Assembly (NCBI RefSeq): GCF_032922745.1
Contig: NZ_CP136693.1
Span: forward strand, 2,170,001-2,234,000
Source: Marinobacter salarius
Lineage (GTDB): Bacteria; Pseudomonadota; Gammaproteobacteria; Pseudomonadales; Oleiphilaceae
Direction of reading: 5' to 3'
DNA length: 64,000 bases
Shown in pieces: positions 8,742-16,810 of this stretch; position 1 is the first letter of the stretch, and every line of letters begins with the position of its first letter. The position numbers and the translations under genes are program-made. Under the pieces are notes generated by a model, which made no database searches, had not been told where the DNA came from, and saw nothing but the letters and a program-made list of their open reading frames with translations.

Positions 8742-9434
8742 ATGGCCAGAAAGAGTTACTTTGTGACGGGTACCGACACCGGCGTGGGGAAAACGCTGGT
8801 GTCTGCTGCGATTCTTGAGGCGGCCGCTACCCTGGGGAAGAAAACGCTTGCGATGAAGCCGGTGGCGTCTGGTTGCGACGAAACACCGGAGGGGCTGCGC
8901 AATGAAGATGCGCTGATACTGATGGAATCCATGTCGGAACCGTTGCCTTACAATCAGGTGAACCCGGTAGCCTTGCAGCCCGCCATCGCGCCCCATGTGG
9001 CAGCGGCCCAGGCGGGGCGGCACCTCACGGCGGAACGGCTGGTCGGATTTTGCCGCGGGTTGCAGATGCGTCCGGCGGATTTGCTGTTGGTGGAGGGTGC
9101 CGGCGGCTGGCGGGTACCGCTCAATGATCGTGAAACCTACGCCGCCATGCCCGTCGCTCTGGGTATGCCTGTCATTATGGTGGTACCCCTGAAACTGGGC
9201 TGTATCAACCATGCACTGTTAACCGCTGAAGCTATCCGCCGCGATGGCTTGTCTATCGCAGGTTGGGTGGCCAATCGGCCGGACCCAGCGGCCATGAACT
9301 GTGAGCAGGAAACCCTCGATTATCTGATTCGGAACCTGCCCGCGCCATGCCTGGGGGTGTTGCCATGGCAGGAGCGTGCCGACCCGAAGGAGCTGGCCAA
9401 AGCTTTGGATGTTGCCGTTTTGTTTGAAAATTGA
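8742..9434 (+). CDS. bioD: dethiobiotin synthetase
   Basis: A P-loop enzyme of 230 residues that carboxylates 7,8-diaminononanoate with ATP and CO2 to form dethiobiotin, the substrate of BioB. The N-terminal YFVTGTDTGVGKT carries the P-loop (residues 10-18), and VEGAGGWRVPLND is the conserved second motif. It closes the biotin cluster; bioA (DAPA aminotransferase) is not in this window and must be elsewhere. Confidence 0.96.
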   Translation: MARKSYFVTGTDTGVGKTLVSAAILEAAATLGKKTLAMKPVASGCDETPEGLRNEDALILMESMSEPLPYNQVNPVALQPAIAPHVAAAQAGRHLTAERLVGFCRGLQMRPADLLLVEGAGGWRVPLNDRETYAAMPVALGMPVIMVVPLKLGCINHALLTAEAIRRDGLSIAGWVANRPDPAAMNCEQETLDYLIRNLPAPCLGVLPWQERADPKELAKALDVAVLFEN

Positions 9435-9485
9435 CCAAGTTTGTGGCTTACTGGTGTCAATATATGGTCATTGGGCTGAGCGGTT

Positions 9486-9730
9486 ATGATCAGCAATACA
9501 TTAGGCATTGGTATTCAGGGTATCCAGGACGGCATGCAAGGCATGGAGAATGCCGCCCGCAGGATTGCCCGTGGCGGTGTTGATGGCCCCCAGGGCACGG
9601 CAGAAGGTGTCGGTGGCCTCGTGGAACCGATCATTGATCTAAAGCTGTACGAGCGCAGCGTTGAAGCCTCGGCCAGGTAGTGAAAACCGCCGACGAAACC
9701 CTGGGAACGCTTCTGGATATTACTGCCTGA
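9486..9730 (+). pseudogene. frameshifted small gene related to flagellar rod protein C-termini
   Basis: The first 64 codons (9486-9680) encode a protein starting MISNTLGIGIQGI and ending in LVEPIIDLKLYERSVEASAR before a TAG at 9678. In the +2 frame immediately after (from 9677) the sequence continues VVKTADETLGTLLDITA and a TGA at 9728-9730. VEASAR joined to VVKTADETLGTLLDI reproduces the C-terminal pattern of FlgE/FlgF/FlgG-like rod and hook proteins, and of small Pseudomonas proteins that share it. One missing base near 9675-9677 (GG where GGG would restore the frame) splits the gene. This is either a true pseudogene or a base lost in sequencing. Confidence 0.75.
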
Positions 9731-9737
9731 ACCCTCT

Positions 9738-9775
9738 CAGGGCGTCCGAGCCCTGTTCAGGTCCTTTTGATTCGA
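9738..9775 (+). terminator. possible weak terminator after the biotin region
   Basis: A perfect 6-bp stem CAGGGC (9738-9743) and GCCCTG (9750-9755) with a 6-nt loop, followed within 15 nt by CCTTTTG. The U-tract is short, so termination strength is uncertain. Confidence 0.35.
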
Positions 9776-9791
9776 CGGCCAGTCTGCTGAC

Positions 9792-10520
9792 ATGATGATT
9801 TCGGGCTCCCTTCCGTCAATGGCTCCTGCCGTTCCTGCGCCTTCCGTTGGCTCGGGAGACGCAGCTGCGGGTGCCCCTCTCCGGCCATCTTCGGACGCAT
9901 CATCTTCATCTCGAACATCTCCTGAAACCTCCGGGTCCGGTCGCGTAGCTGACGGTAATGCTGCGGAGGATCGTACCCGCTCGCAGGGTTCCAGCGTTGA
10001 GGATGCTCAGGGCCTGGATGAGGCAGAGCTGAAACTGCTTACGGATCTGAAAGCCAGGGACCGTGAGGTTCGTGCCCATGAGGCAGCCCATCAGGCGGTT
10101 GGTGGCCAGTACGCCGGTTCCATTTCCTACGTGTATGAGCGGGGCCCCGACGGTGCGCAGTACGCTGTCGGTGGCGAGGTCTCGATCAGCACCTCGCCCG
10201 TGCGGGGAGATCCCCAGGCGACAATCGATAAAATGCGTGTGGTCAGGGCCGCTGCGTTGGCGCCGGCAGAGCCTTCCCCGCAAGACCGGGCGGTGGCAGC
10301 AGAGGCCATGCAGTTGATGCTGCAGGCACAAGCTGAACTCTCCTCGGAATTGGGTCGCACTGACGAGTCCGCGCAATCTGGAGTGTCCGAGGACGAGGCG
10401 GGTGACGAAACCAATGCAAAGCAGTCGCGGGAAGCGACCAATGCCTATCAGGTCATCTCCGGCATCGAGAGCAACGATGTAAGCGCCAATCCCTCTTCAT
10501 CCTTCCGGGCAACCGCCTGA
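9792..10520 (+). CDS. SprA-related putative zinc metalloprotease
   Basis: A 242-residue protein with a low-complexity Ser/Ala/Pro-rich N-terminal region (about residues 10-70), a conserved central domain (about 75-180) and a polar tail. The central domain contains VRAHEAAHQAVGGQYAG, where HEAAH (96-100) is an HExxH zinc-protease signature, and YERGPDGAQYAVGGEVSI followed by a DPQATIDKMRVVRAAALAPAEPSPQDRAVA helix. This matches the SprA-related family, whose members are predicted to be metalloproteases but are poorly characterised. There is no clear signal peptide. The gene stands alone between the frameshifted rod-like gene and the acyl-CoA dehydrogenases. Confidence 0.8.
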   Translation: MMISGSLPSMAPAVPAPSVGSGDAAAGAPLRPSSDASSSSRTSPETSGSGRVADGNAAEDRTRSQGSSVEDAQGLDEAELKLLTDLKARDREVRAHEAAHQAVGGQYAGSISYVYERGPDGAQYAVGGEVSISTSPVRGDPQATIDKMRVVRAAALAPAEPSPQDRAVAAEAMQLMLQAQAELSSELGRTDESAQSGVSEDEAGDETNAKQSREATNAYQVISGIESNDVSANPSSSFRATA

Positions 10521-10613
10521 AAAAAGCTCCTTTTTAGTCTCAAGCCTCCCCGTTTGCCCAAACCATCGGCAAACATTCGCGACAAAACACAACACAAATT
10601 TTGATCACGCCTA

Positions 10614-10643
10614 TTGACAATTCTGTGCCTCTAAACGTATGTT
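10614..10643 (+). promoter_or_regulatory. candidate promoter of the first acyl-CoA dehydrogenase
   Basis: TTGACA (10614-10619), an 18-bp spacer and TATGTT (10638-10643). The -10 box is only 4/6 to consensus and overlaps the PsrA-like operators, which is consistent with repression at the promoter. Transcription would leave a leader of about 107 nt before the ATG at 10757. Confidence 0.45.
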
Positions 10644-10657
10644 TCAAACAAGTGTTT
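10633..10657 (+). promoter_or_regulatory. paired PsrA-like operators (AAAC-N4-GTTT, twice)
   Basis: Two adjacent palindromes, AAACgtatGTTT (10633-10644) and AAACaagtGTTT (10646-10657), separated by one base. PsrA, a TetR-family regulator of fatty acid degradation in Pseudomonas and relatives, binds GAAAC-N2-4-GTTTC type sites, and long-chain fatty acyl ligands release it. The location over the -10 region of an acyl-CoA dehydrogenase gene supports the assignment. The second dehydrogenase gene has no such site upstream. Confidence 0.6.
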
Positions 10658-10756
10658 TATTGGCGTTCGGCTTCTCTTGCTGAGCGTATGAGTAAATCCC
10701 GAGGCTGAGTGTTGTGACCGTGTCGCAGCTGAGACCGAAAACCTGAGGTGGATTCC

Positions 10757-12556
10757 ATGCCTGACTACAAAGCGCCCCTGCGTGACATTAAATTCGTAAT
10801 GAACGAGCTGCTGGACAGCGAGCAGCACTACGCCAATCTGGAAGGCGCCGAAGATGCAACTCCGGATATGGTCGATGCCATCATCGGGGAAGGTGCCAAG
10901 TTCTGTGAGCAGGTTCTGTCTCCGCTGAACCAGGTGGGCGATAAAGAAGGCTGCACCTGGAGCGAAGACGGCGTGAAAACGCCAACCGGCTTCAAAGAGG
11001 CCTATCAGCAGTACGTGGAAGGCGGCTGGCCGTCCATGACCGCTGATCCCAATTATGGCGGTCAGGGCCTGCCACACTCACTTGGCTTGGTGATGAGTGA
11101 GATGGTCGGTACCGCTAACTGGTCTTTTGGTATGTACCCTGGTCTCAGCCATGGCGCCACCAACACCATTGAGGCCCACGGCACAGAAGAGCAGAAGCAG
11201 ACCTACCTGACCAGACTGATCAGTGGCGAGTGGACCGGCACCATGTGTCTGACCGAGCCGCACTGTGGCTCCGATTTGGGCACCTTGCGCACCAAAGCAG
11301 AGCCGAATGCCGATGGCACTTACGCCATCACCGGCACCAAGATATTCATTTCTGCGGGTGAGCACGACATGGCCGAGAACATCGTCCATATCGTGCTGGC
11401 GCGACTTCCGGGAGCGCCGGAAGGTACCAAGGGCATCTCCCTGTTCATCGTGCCCAAGCAGTTGCCTAACGACGATGGCTCATCCGGTGAGCGCAACGCG
11501 GTTTCCTGTGGCTCCATCGAGCACAAAATGGGTATCCACGGCAACTCCACCTGCGTGATGAACTTCGACGGCGCCAAAGGCTGGTTGATCGGTCCCGAGA
11601 ACAGGGGCCTGAACTGCATGTTCACCTTTATGAACACTGCCCGTATCGGTACCGCCATTCAGGGTCTGGGTGCCGCTGAGCTTGGCTTCCAGGGCTCGTT
11701 GGCCTACGCCAAGGATCGTCTGGCCATGCGCTCTCTGAGTGGCCCGAAGAATCCGGAAGGTATTGCGGATCCGATCATCGTCCATCCCGACGTGCGCCGT
11801 ATGCTGCTGACTCAGAAAACTGTCGCCGAAGGCGCCCGTGCACTGATCTACCTTACCGCGCAGCAGGCCGATATCGTTCACAGTGGCAAGACCGAGGAAG
11901 AGCGTAAGGCTGCTGACGAGGCTCTGGGCTTCCTGACTCCGATTGCCAAGGCCTTCCTGACTGAGATTGGCTACGAAGCTGCCAACCTGGGCATGCAGGT
12001 GTTTGGCGGCCACGGCTTTATCTCCGAGTGGGGCATGGAGCAGAATGTTCGTGATTCCCGTATCGGTATGATCTACGAGGGAACTACGGGTATTCAGGCG
12101 CTTGACCTGTTGGGCCGCAAAGTTCTTATGACCCAGGGTGAGTCGCTGAAAGGCTTTACCAAGCAGGTTCATGTATTCTGCAAGGAAAACGCTGACAACG
12201 AGCAGCTCAAGGAATTCGTTGAGCCGCTGGCGGCCCTGAACAAGGAGTGGGGCGATCTGACCATGAAGGTTGGCATGACAGCCATGAAGAACCGCGAGGA
12301 AGTGGGAGCTGCGTCTGTGGATTACCTGATGTACTCCGGTTACGCTGTGTTCGCCTATCTATGGGCCCGTATGGCCAAGGTCGCGCTGGACAAGATGGTG
12401 GAAGGTACAACCGAAGAAATGTTCTATAACGCCAAGATCCAGACAGCGCGCTTCTATTTCAAGCGCATGTTGCCGCGCACCAAAGGACATGCCGAAAGCA
12501 TGCTGGCTGGCTCCGACAGCCTGATGGACATGCCCGAAGAAGCCTTCGCCTTATAA
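10757..12556 (+). CDS. acyl-CoA dehydrogenase with extended C-terminal domain (paralogue 1)
   Basis: A 599-residue FAD-dependent acyl-CoA dehydrogenase of the long type that includes the N-terminal acyl-CoA dehydrogenase N-domain (DYKAPLRDIKFVMNELLD) and an extra C-terminal domain; the demethylation enzyme DmdC belongs to this group. Motifs include MCLTEPHCGSDLGTLRTKA (FAD/substrate site), ITGTKIFISAGEHDM and the C-terminal FGGHGFISEWGMEQNVRDSRIGMIYEGTTGIQALDLLGRK. It is likely to oxidise medium or long acyl-CoA in beta-oxidation. The ATG at 10757 is chosen for its GAGGTG ribosome-binding site 7 nt upstream; a GTG at 10748 is in frame. Two PsrA-like sites precede it. Confidence 0.9.
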   Translation: MPDYKAPLRDIKFVMNELLDSEQHYANLEGAEDATPDMVDAIIGEGAKFCEQVLSPLNQVGDKEGCTWSEDGVKTPTGFKEAYQQYVEGGWPSMTADPNYGGQGLPHSLGLVMSEMVGTANWSFGMYPGLSHGATNTIEAHGTEEQKQTYLTRLISGEWTGTMCLTEPHCGSDLGTLRTKAEPNADGTYAITGTKIFISAGEHDMAENIVHIVLARLPGAPEGTKGISLFIVPKQLPNDDGSSGERNAVSCGSIEHKMGIHGNSTCVMNFDGAKGWLIGPENRGLNCMFTFMNTARIGTAIQGLGAAELGFQGSLAYAKDRLAMRSLSGPKNPEGIADPIIVHPDVRRMLLTQKTVAEGARALIYLTAQQADIVHSGKTEEERKAADEALGFLTPIAKAFLTEIGYEAANLGMQVFGGHGFISEWGMEQNVRDSRIGMIYEGTTGIQALDLLGRKVLMTQGESLKGFTKQVHVFCKENADNEQLKEFVEPLAALNKEWGDLTMKVGMTAMKNREEVGAASVDYLMYSGYAVFAYLWARMAKVALDKMVEGTTEEMFYNAKIQTARFYFKRMLPRTKGHAESMLAGSDSLMDMPEEAFAL

Positions 12557-12576
12557 GGCGGGCTTCAGGGAGCCAG

Positions 12577-12610
12577 AAAAAGCCCGCTCTCTCAGGAGGC
12601 GGGCTTTTTT
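12577..12610 (+). terminator. rho-independent terminator after acyl-CoA dehydrogenase 1
   Basis: Stem AGCCCGC (12581-12587) with GCGGGCT (12599-12605) around a Ser/Leu-poor 11-nt loop, flanked by AAAA on the left and TTTTTT on the right. It separates the two dehydrogenase genes into independent transcription units. Confidence 0.85.
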
Positions 12611-12769
12611 GTTGCCAAGGCTGCCGGGGCTCATGAGTTGGGGGCGCCGATAGGGTAGAATGGGCCCGATAAAAATAACCTGTGCGGACACATAGCCGAG
12701 GAAGTGATCAGGGCCAAAGGTCCATTGTTGTTCACTTCGCAGACTGAATGAATTGTGGAGAGTTTTGAG

Positions 12770-14560
12770 ATGGCTGATTATCAGGCACCTTTACGTGACA
12801 TGCGCTTTGTCCTGAATGAAGTATTTGATGCGCCGGCACTTTGGGCATCGCTGCCCAAAGTGGCAGAGAACGTTGATCCGGATACTGCCGACGCCATTCT
12901 GGAAGAAGCCGGTAAGATTACCAGTGGTGTGCTGGCTCCCCTGAACCGCGAGGGTGATGAGCAGGGCTGCAAGTGGAATGACGGCGACGTGTCCACCCCC
13001 GAGGGATTTCGTGAGGCCTACCAGACCATCGTTGAGGGCGGCTGGAACGGCCTGGGCGGCAACCCGGAGTTTGGCGGTATGGGTATGCCAAAAACTCTGG
13101 TGGCCCAGTTCGAGGAGATGATGCAGGCCGCCAACATGGCCTTTGGCCTCGCCCCGATGCTGACGGCGGGCGCCTGCCTGGCCCTGGACGCCCATGGCAG
13201 TCAGGAGCTCAAGGAAAAATACCTGCCCAACATGTACGCGGGTACCTGGTCAGGCGCGATGGACCTGACGGAACCTCATGCGGGCACGGATCTGGGGATT
13301 ATCCGCACCAAGGCCGAGCCTAATGGCGATGGCTCCTTCAGTGTAACGGGCACCAAGATTTTCATTACCTGGGGCGAGCACGACATGGCGGAGAACATCA
13401 TCCACCTGGTGTTGGCGAAGCTGCCGGATGCGCCCAAGGGCCCCAAGGGGATTTCCCTGTTTTTGGTGCCCAAGTTTGCGGTAAATGACGATGGTTCCCT
13501 TGGTGAGCGCAACAGCCTTAGCTGTGGCTCCTTGGAGAAGAAGATGGGCATCAAAGGGTCCGCCACCTGCGTAATGAACTTTGACGGTGCCAAAGGCTGG
13601 TTGGTCGGCGAGGAGAACAAGGGCCTGGCCGCTATGTTTACCATGATGAACTATGAGCGTCTGGGTGTCGGCGTTCAGGGCATTGGCGCTGCGGAAGCTT
13701 CGCTGCAGAGCGCTCGTGAATACGCTCTTGAGCGTATCCAGAGCCGAGCACCCACGGGTGCCCAGCAGCCGGAAAAAGCCGCGGACCCGATTCTGGTCCA
13801 CCCTGATGTGCGCCGCATGCTGCTGACCATGAAAGGTTATGTGGAAGGGGGGCGTGCGTTCTCCACCTATGTCGCCCAGTGGTTGGATATTGCCAAGTAT
13901 TCCGACGATGACGAACGCCGCAAGCATGCCGAGGGTATGGTGGCGCTGCTGACACCGGTGGCGAAGGCTTTCCTGACCGATCGTGGCCTGGATGCCTGTA
14001 TCATGGGCCAGCAGGTTTTCGGCGGTCACGGCTTTATCCGGGAGTGGGGCCAGGAACAACTGGTTCGCGACTGCCGCATAACGCAGATCTACGAAGGCAC
14101 GAACGGCATCCAGGCGCTGGACCTGATGGGTCGGAAAGTGGTCGGCAGCCAGGGCAAGCTTTATGAGCTATTTGCCGAGGACGTGGCTACCTTCATTGAG
14201 GAAAACAGCAGCGACGAGAACTTGCGCCCTTACCTGGAACCATTGGCGGCAGCATTTGAGCGCCTGTCGGATGTGACCGAGCATGTGATCAAGCAGGCTG
14301 GTGATAACCCGGACGCTGTTGGCGCGGCTTCCGTGGACTACCTCGACCTGTTTGGCCTGACGGCCCTCGGCTATATGTGGGCCAAAATGGTTAAAGCCGC
14401 GGCACCGAAGGCCGATGGCGACACCTCCGGCTTCTACACCGGCAAGGTGAAGAGCGCACGCTTCTACTTCGACCGATTGCTGCCAAAGACCGTAGCACTG
14501 GCTGAAGGCATTCGCAGCGGTAGCGACTCAATGATGGCGCTGACGGCTGAGGAGTTCTGA
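12770..14560 (+). CDS. acyl-CoA dehydrogenase with extended C-terminal domain (paralogue 2)
   Basis: A 596-residue paralogue of the preceding gene with the same domain order: N-terminal DYQAPLRDMRFVLNEVFD, FAD/substrate segment MDLTEPHAGTDLGIIRTKA, ITWGEHDMAENIIHLVLAK and C-terminal FGGHGFIREWGQEQLVRDCRITQIYEGTNGIQALDLMGRK. The two proteins share most motifs yet differ enough to suggest an old duplication with different acyl-chain preferences. The start at 12770 is the ATG of MADYQ; a GTG at 12755 is in frame. A strong terminator lies on each side, so the gene is monocistronic, and I see no PsrA-like site upstream. Confidence 0.9.
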   Translation: MADYQAPLRDMRFVLNEVFDAPALWASLPKVAENVDPDTADAILEEAGKITSGVLAPLNREGDEQGCKWNDGDVSTPEGFREAYQTIVEGGWNGLGGNPEFGGMGMPKTLVAQFEEMMQAANMAFGLAPMLTAGACLALDAHGSQELKEKYLPNMYAGTWSGAMDLTEPHAGTDLGIIRTKAEPNGDGSFSVTGTKIFITWGEHDMAENIIHLVLAKLPDAPKGPKGISLFLVPKFAVNDDGSLGERNSLSCGSLEKKMGIKGSATCVMNFDGAKGWLVGEENKGLAAMFTMMNYERLGVGVQGIGAAEASLQSAREYALERIQSRAPTGAQQPEKAADPILVHPDVRRMLLTMKGYVEGGRAFSTYVAQWLDIAKYSDDDERRKHAEGMVALLTPVAKAFLTDRGLDACIMGQQVFGGHGFIREWGQEQLVRDCRITQIYEGTNGIQALDLMGRKVVGSQGKLYELFAEDVATFIEENSSDENLRPYLEPLAAAFERLSDVTEHVIKQAGDNPDAVGAASVDYLDLFGLTALGYMWAKMVKAAAPKADGDTSGFYTGKVKSARFYFDRLLPKTVALAEGIRSGSDSMMALTAEEF

Positions 14561-14576
14561 ACAGTCAGCAGTCAAC

Positions 14577-14606
14577 AAAAAGGCAGGCCCGCGGGCCTGC
14601 CTTTTT
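14577..14606. terminator. bidirectional terminator between convergent genes
   Basis: Perfect stem AGGCAGGCCC / GGGCCTGCCT with a 2-nt centre, flanked by AAAA and TTTT on both sides (14577-14606). It can stop transcripts of the acyl-CoA dehydrogenase on the plus strand and of the endonuclease-like gene on the minus strand. Confidence 0.9.
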
Positions 14607-14627
14607 AATGCAGCTCTATGTAATCGC

Positions 14628-15263
14628 TTACAGGTTTTCTACCCGGCCAGGATCAAGAACAAAAGGGTTTTCGTTACCCTGAATGTCGGCAATCTGTCGA
14701 TGGCGGACAAGCTCTCTATCATCTGGCGGGTCGATCTGGTTCCAGCTCTTGAACACCCGGAAAGCGCCTGCCCAGGGCAGGTCATAGGTGTTCACCATAT
14801 AGGCCACCGTGCGGGCAATATCGCCTTTCACCTTTTGCGGTGGTTCAAAAAACTGCGCGCTCTCGCGAATTCCGCACTCGTCGGGCTTGCTTGCATCACC
14901 CAGTTCCTCGTAGATCGCGTTTCTTCTGGACATTTCAATACGACTGCGTACGGGAACCATGTTGTGAAGATCCGATGCAATCTGCCGGTACCTGTCGTCA
15001 TCGTCGCATTGACTGCTGGTGCCACACCCAAGCGCACTGCGAACCTCTGCCAGAGGGTATACATAGCCTTCCGTAAGGACAAAACCTTTGCTCTTGAATG
15101 GCGTGCCGCAGAAGAAGGAGTTGCCACCCTGGGCATACAGGTTGCCCCAGAATTCGTTTTTCACAACGGTATCCGGATCACTGAAGCGGGTGTTCTGGCT
15201 AATGACGAGAGACGGGATAAGCAAGGCCGCCAGTGCGACCAAAACAACGTTTTCAGTTTTCAT
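14628..15263 (-). CDS. secreted endonuclease I family protein with altered active site
   Basis: A 211-residue protein with a signal peptide (MKTENVVLVALAALLIPSLV, residues 1-20 and a few more) and the fold signature of endonuclease I (EndA, Vvn, Dns). Conserved landmarks are FFCGTPF, YRQIASDLHNMVPV (97-104, the SDMHNLQP motif) and IADIQGNENPFV near the C-terminus. The family's catalytic EHVVP motif (Glu79-His80 in Vvn, His being the general base) is replaced by GYVYP at residues 66-70, so both catalytic residues are lost. The protein is therefore probably not a nuclease of the usual mechanism; DNA binding may remain. The start at 15263 gives the clean signal peptide; the frame is open to 15314. 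Confidence 0.8.
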   Translation of the reverse strand: MKTENVVLVALAALLIPSLVISQNTRFSDPDTVVKNEFWGNLYAQGGNSFFCGTPFKSKGFVLTEGYVYPLAEVRSALGCGTSSQCDDDDRYRQIASDLHNMVPVRSRIEMSRRNAIYEELGDASKPDECGIRESAQFFEPPQKVKGDIARTVAYMVNTYDLPWAGAFRVFKSWNQIDPPDDRELVRHRQIADIQGNENPFVLDPGRVENL

Positions 15264-15380
15264 GGGCCATTTATACCTCTCAGCGCGTGAGAGCGCCTTT
15301 GCTGATCGGGCCATGAAGGGCAGTAATTAAAGCTGGCCAGTCAGAAAAATGACGGTTCATTCATTGATATTGAGAAGTAT

Positions 15381-15418
15381 GCCACAGAGGCTCCGCCGGG
15401 AAAGAGCCTCTGTGTGGC
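15381..15418. repeat. intergenic hairpin
   Basis: GCCACAGAGGCTC (15381-15393) pairs with GAGCCTCTGTGTGGC (15404-15418) with one bulge. There is no U-tract on either strand, so it is not a standard terminator. It lies between the coiled-coil gene and the endonuclease-like gene, both on the minus strand. Confidence 0.5.
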
Positions 15419-15450
15419 TATTTGTGGCATTATGTTAACCGGTTAACACT

Positions 15451-15714
15451 TTACTTCTTTCGGTTACGTATATTCTGGTAGCCCTTTCTTAAATCTTCGC
15501 CCAATTTATGAGCGGTCTGGCGCGCCTCTTTTGACGCGTCTTCGGCATCGTGAAGAATGTAATCGAGTTTGCTGCGAAACCGTTCCCAGTCCTTCTCCAG
15601 ATCGTCCCACTCGTCTTTCACGTCTTCATGGGCCAGATGCATCTGAACCCGCGCTTCGTCACGGTACTGTTTAATTTTTTCAGACAGCTTTTTCAGTTCG
15701 TCCTGGAAGCTCAT
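15451..15714 (-). CDS. small charged coiled-coil protein
   Basis: An 87-residue, highly charged helical protein beginning MSFQDELKKL, rich in Lys, Glu, Asp and Arg with heptad-like spacing of Leu/Ile/Ala throughout and no membrane segment. A strong AGGAGG ribosome-binding site lies 8 nt before the ATG at 15714 and decides that start over an upstream in-frame GTG. It may associate with the cytoplasmic face of another protein or act as a small stress protein, but I recognise no family. The stop codon is followed closely by a 14-bp perfect palindrome. Confidence 0.7.
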   Translation of the reverse strand: MSFQDELKKLSEKIKQYRDEARVQMHLAHEDVKDEWDDLEKDWERFRSKLDYILHDAEDASKEARQTAHKLGEDLRKGYQNIRNRKK

Positions 15715-15802
15715 ATTATGCACCTCCTTTAACAGTTAACGATTATACGATGCTACCGAATGTCGAAAACTGTCAAGCAGGATTGACGGCTATTCCACAG
15801 CC

Positions 15803-16810
15803 TCATGCGCGCCTTGCAAGCAAGGTGATCAGGTCATGTAGGTAGTGCCAGGGGGAGAGCGTATCAAAGCCTTTGGCGGCTCTGTCGGTGGTGCTGCAGA
15901 GCTCCAGTGCGCTGTTGAGTTGGTGACGGTTCAGGCGTTTTGCCGCTTGTTCAACGGCCCTTGCGCGCTGGGGCTGGAATACGCCGCGTTTCTTCAGGAA
16001 GCCGGTGGTATTTTCCCGTTTGGCAGCGGCGATATTCAGCTCCATGGTGAGGTTCAGGTCCCGTGTCAGCACCGCCAGCAATCCCAGCGGGTTCTCGCCT
16101 TCCTGCTGAAGAACACCGACGATTTTGCGGGCGTGGGCGGCCCGGCCGGCGAGGAGTTCTGTCACCAGTTCAAAGCCGTTGAAGCGGGAGCTGTCCTGAA
16201 CAGCCTGTTCCACGACGTCTTCGTCGATGGTGGCGCCGGAATCCAGCAACGCCAGGCGATCCAGTTCCTGGCTCGCTGCCAGGAGGTTACCCTCGAGTCG
16301 TTCCGCCAGAATGTCCAGTGCACCGCGGGTGAGGCTGAGGCCATGGTTGCGAGCCCGCTGTTGCAGCCAGCCGGGGAATTTATCAGTATCAATAGGCCAA
16401 ACCGGCACGTGTACGCCTTTGTCCTGCAACTCCTTGTACCACTTCCGTCGGGTTTCGGCGGCGTCCAGCCGTGCGCTGATCAGTAGCAGTACAATGTCGT
16501 CGGGAGGATTCTTTAGAACGCTTTCAAGAATCGCACGGCCATCACCCAGTTTCCCGGTAGGCAGGTGTATTTCGATACGGCGTTTCTCGGCAAACAGCGA
16601 CAGCGCACCAAACTCTTCGCCTACGCGGTTCCAGTCCAGTTGCTGGTCAGCGTGGAAAGTTACCCGGTCCTGATAACCTGCTTCTCGCGCGGTCTTCCGG
16701 ATCTGGTCGCAGCATTCCTGAACCAGTAGGGGCTCATCGCCCGACACCAGGTAGACTGGCGACAGACCTTTTTGGAGAAGCTGAGGGAGCTGGTGGGCCT
16801 GGGTCTTCAT
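15803..16810 (-). CDS. holA: DNA polymerase III delta subunit
   Basis: A 335-residue clamp-loader subunit. HolA is the wrench that opens the beta sliding clamp in the pentameric clamp loader. The N-terminal part SPVYLVSGDEPLLVQECCDQIRK is the family's signature in the AAA-like domain I, followed by the helical lid and the C-terminal oligomerisation domain (FNGFELVTELLAGRAAHARKIVGVLQQEGENPLGLLAVLTRDL). Its length is close to E. coli HolA (343). It overlaps lptE by 4 bp, reproducing the usual leuS-lptE-holA order. Confidence 0.95.
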   Translation of the reverse strand: MKTQAHQLPQLLQKGLSPVYLVSGDEPLLVQECCDQIRKTAREAGYQDRVTFHADQQLDWNRVGEEFGALSLFAEKRRIEIHLPTGKLGDGRAILESVLKNPPDDIVLLLISARLDAAETRRKWYKELQDKGVHVPVWPIDTDKFPGWLQQRARNHGLSLTRGALDILAERLEGNLLAASQELDRLALLDSGATIDEDVVEQAVQDSSRFNGFELVTELLAGRAAHARKIVGVLQQEGENPLGLLAVLTRDLNLTMELNIAAAKRENTTGFLKKRGVFQPQRARAVEQAAKRLNRHQLNSALELCSTTDRAAKGFDTLSPWHYLHDLITLLARRA

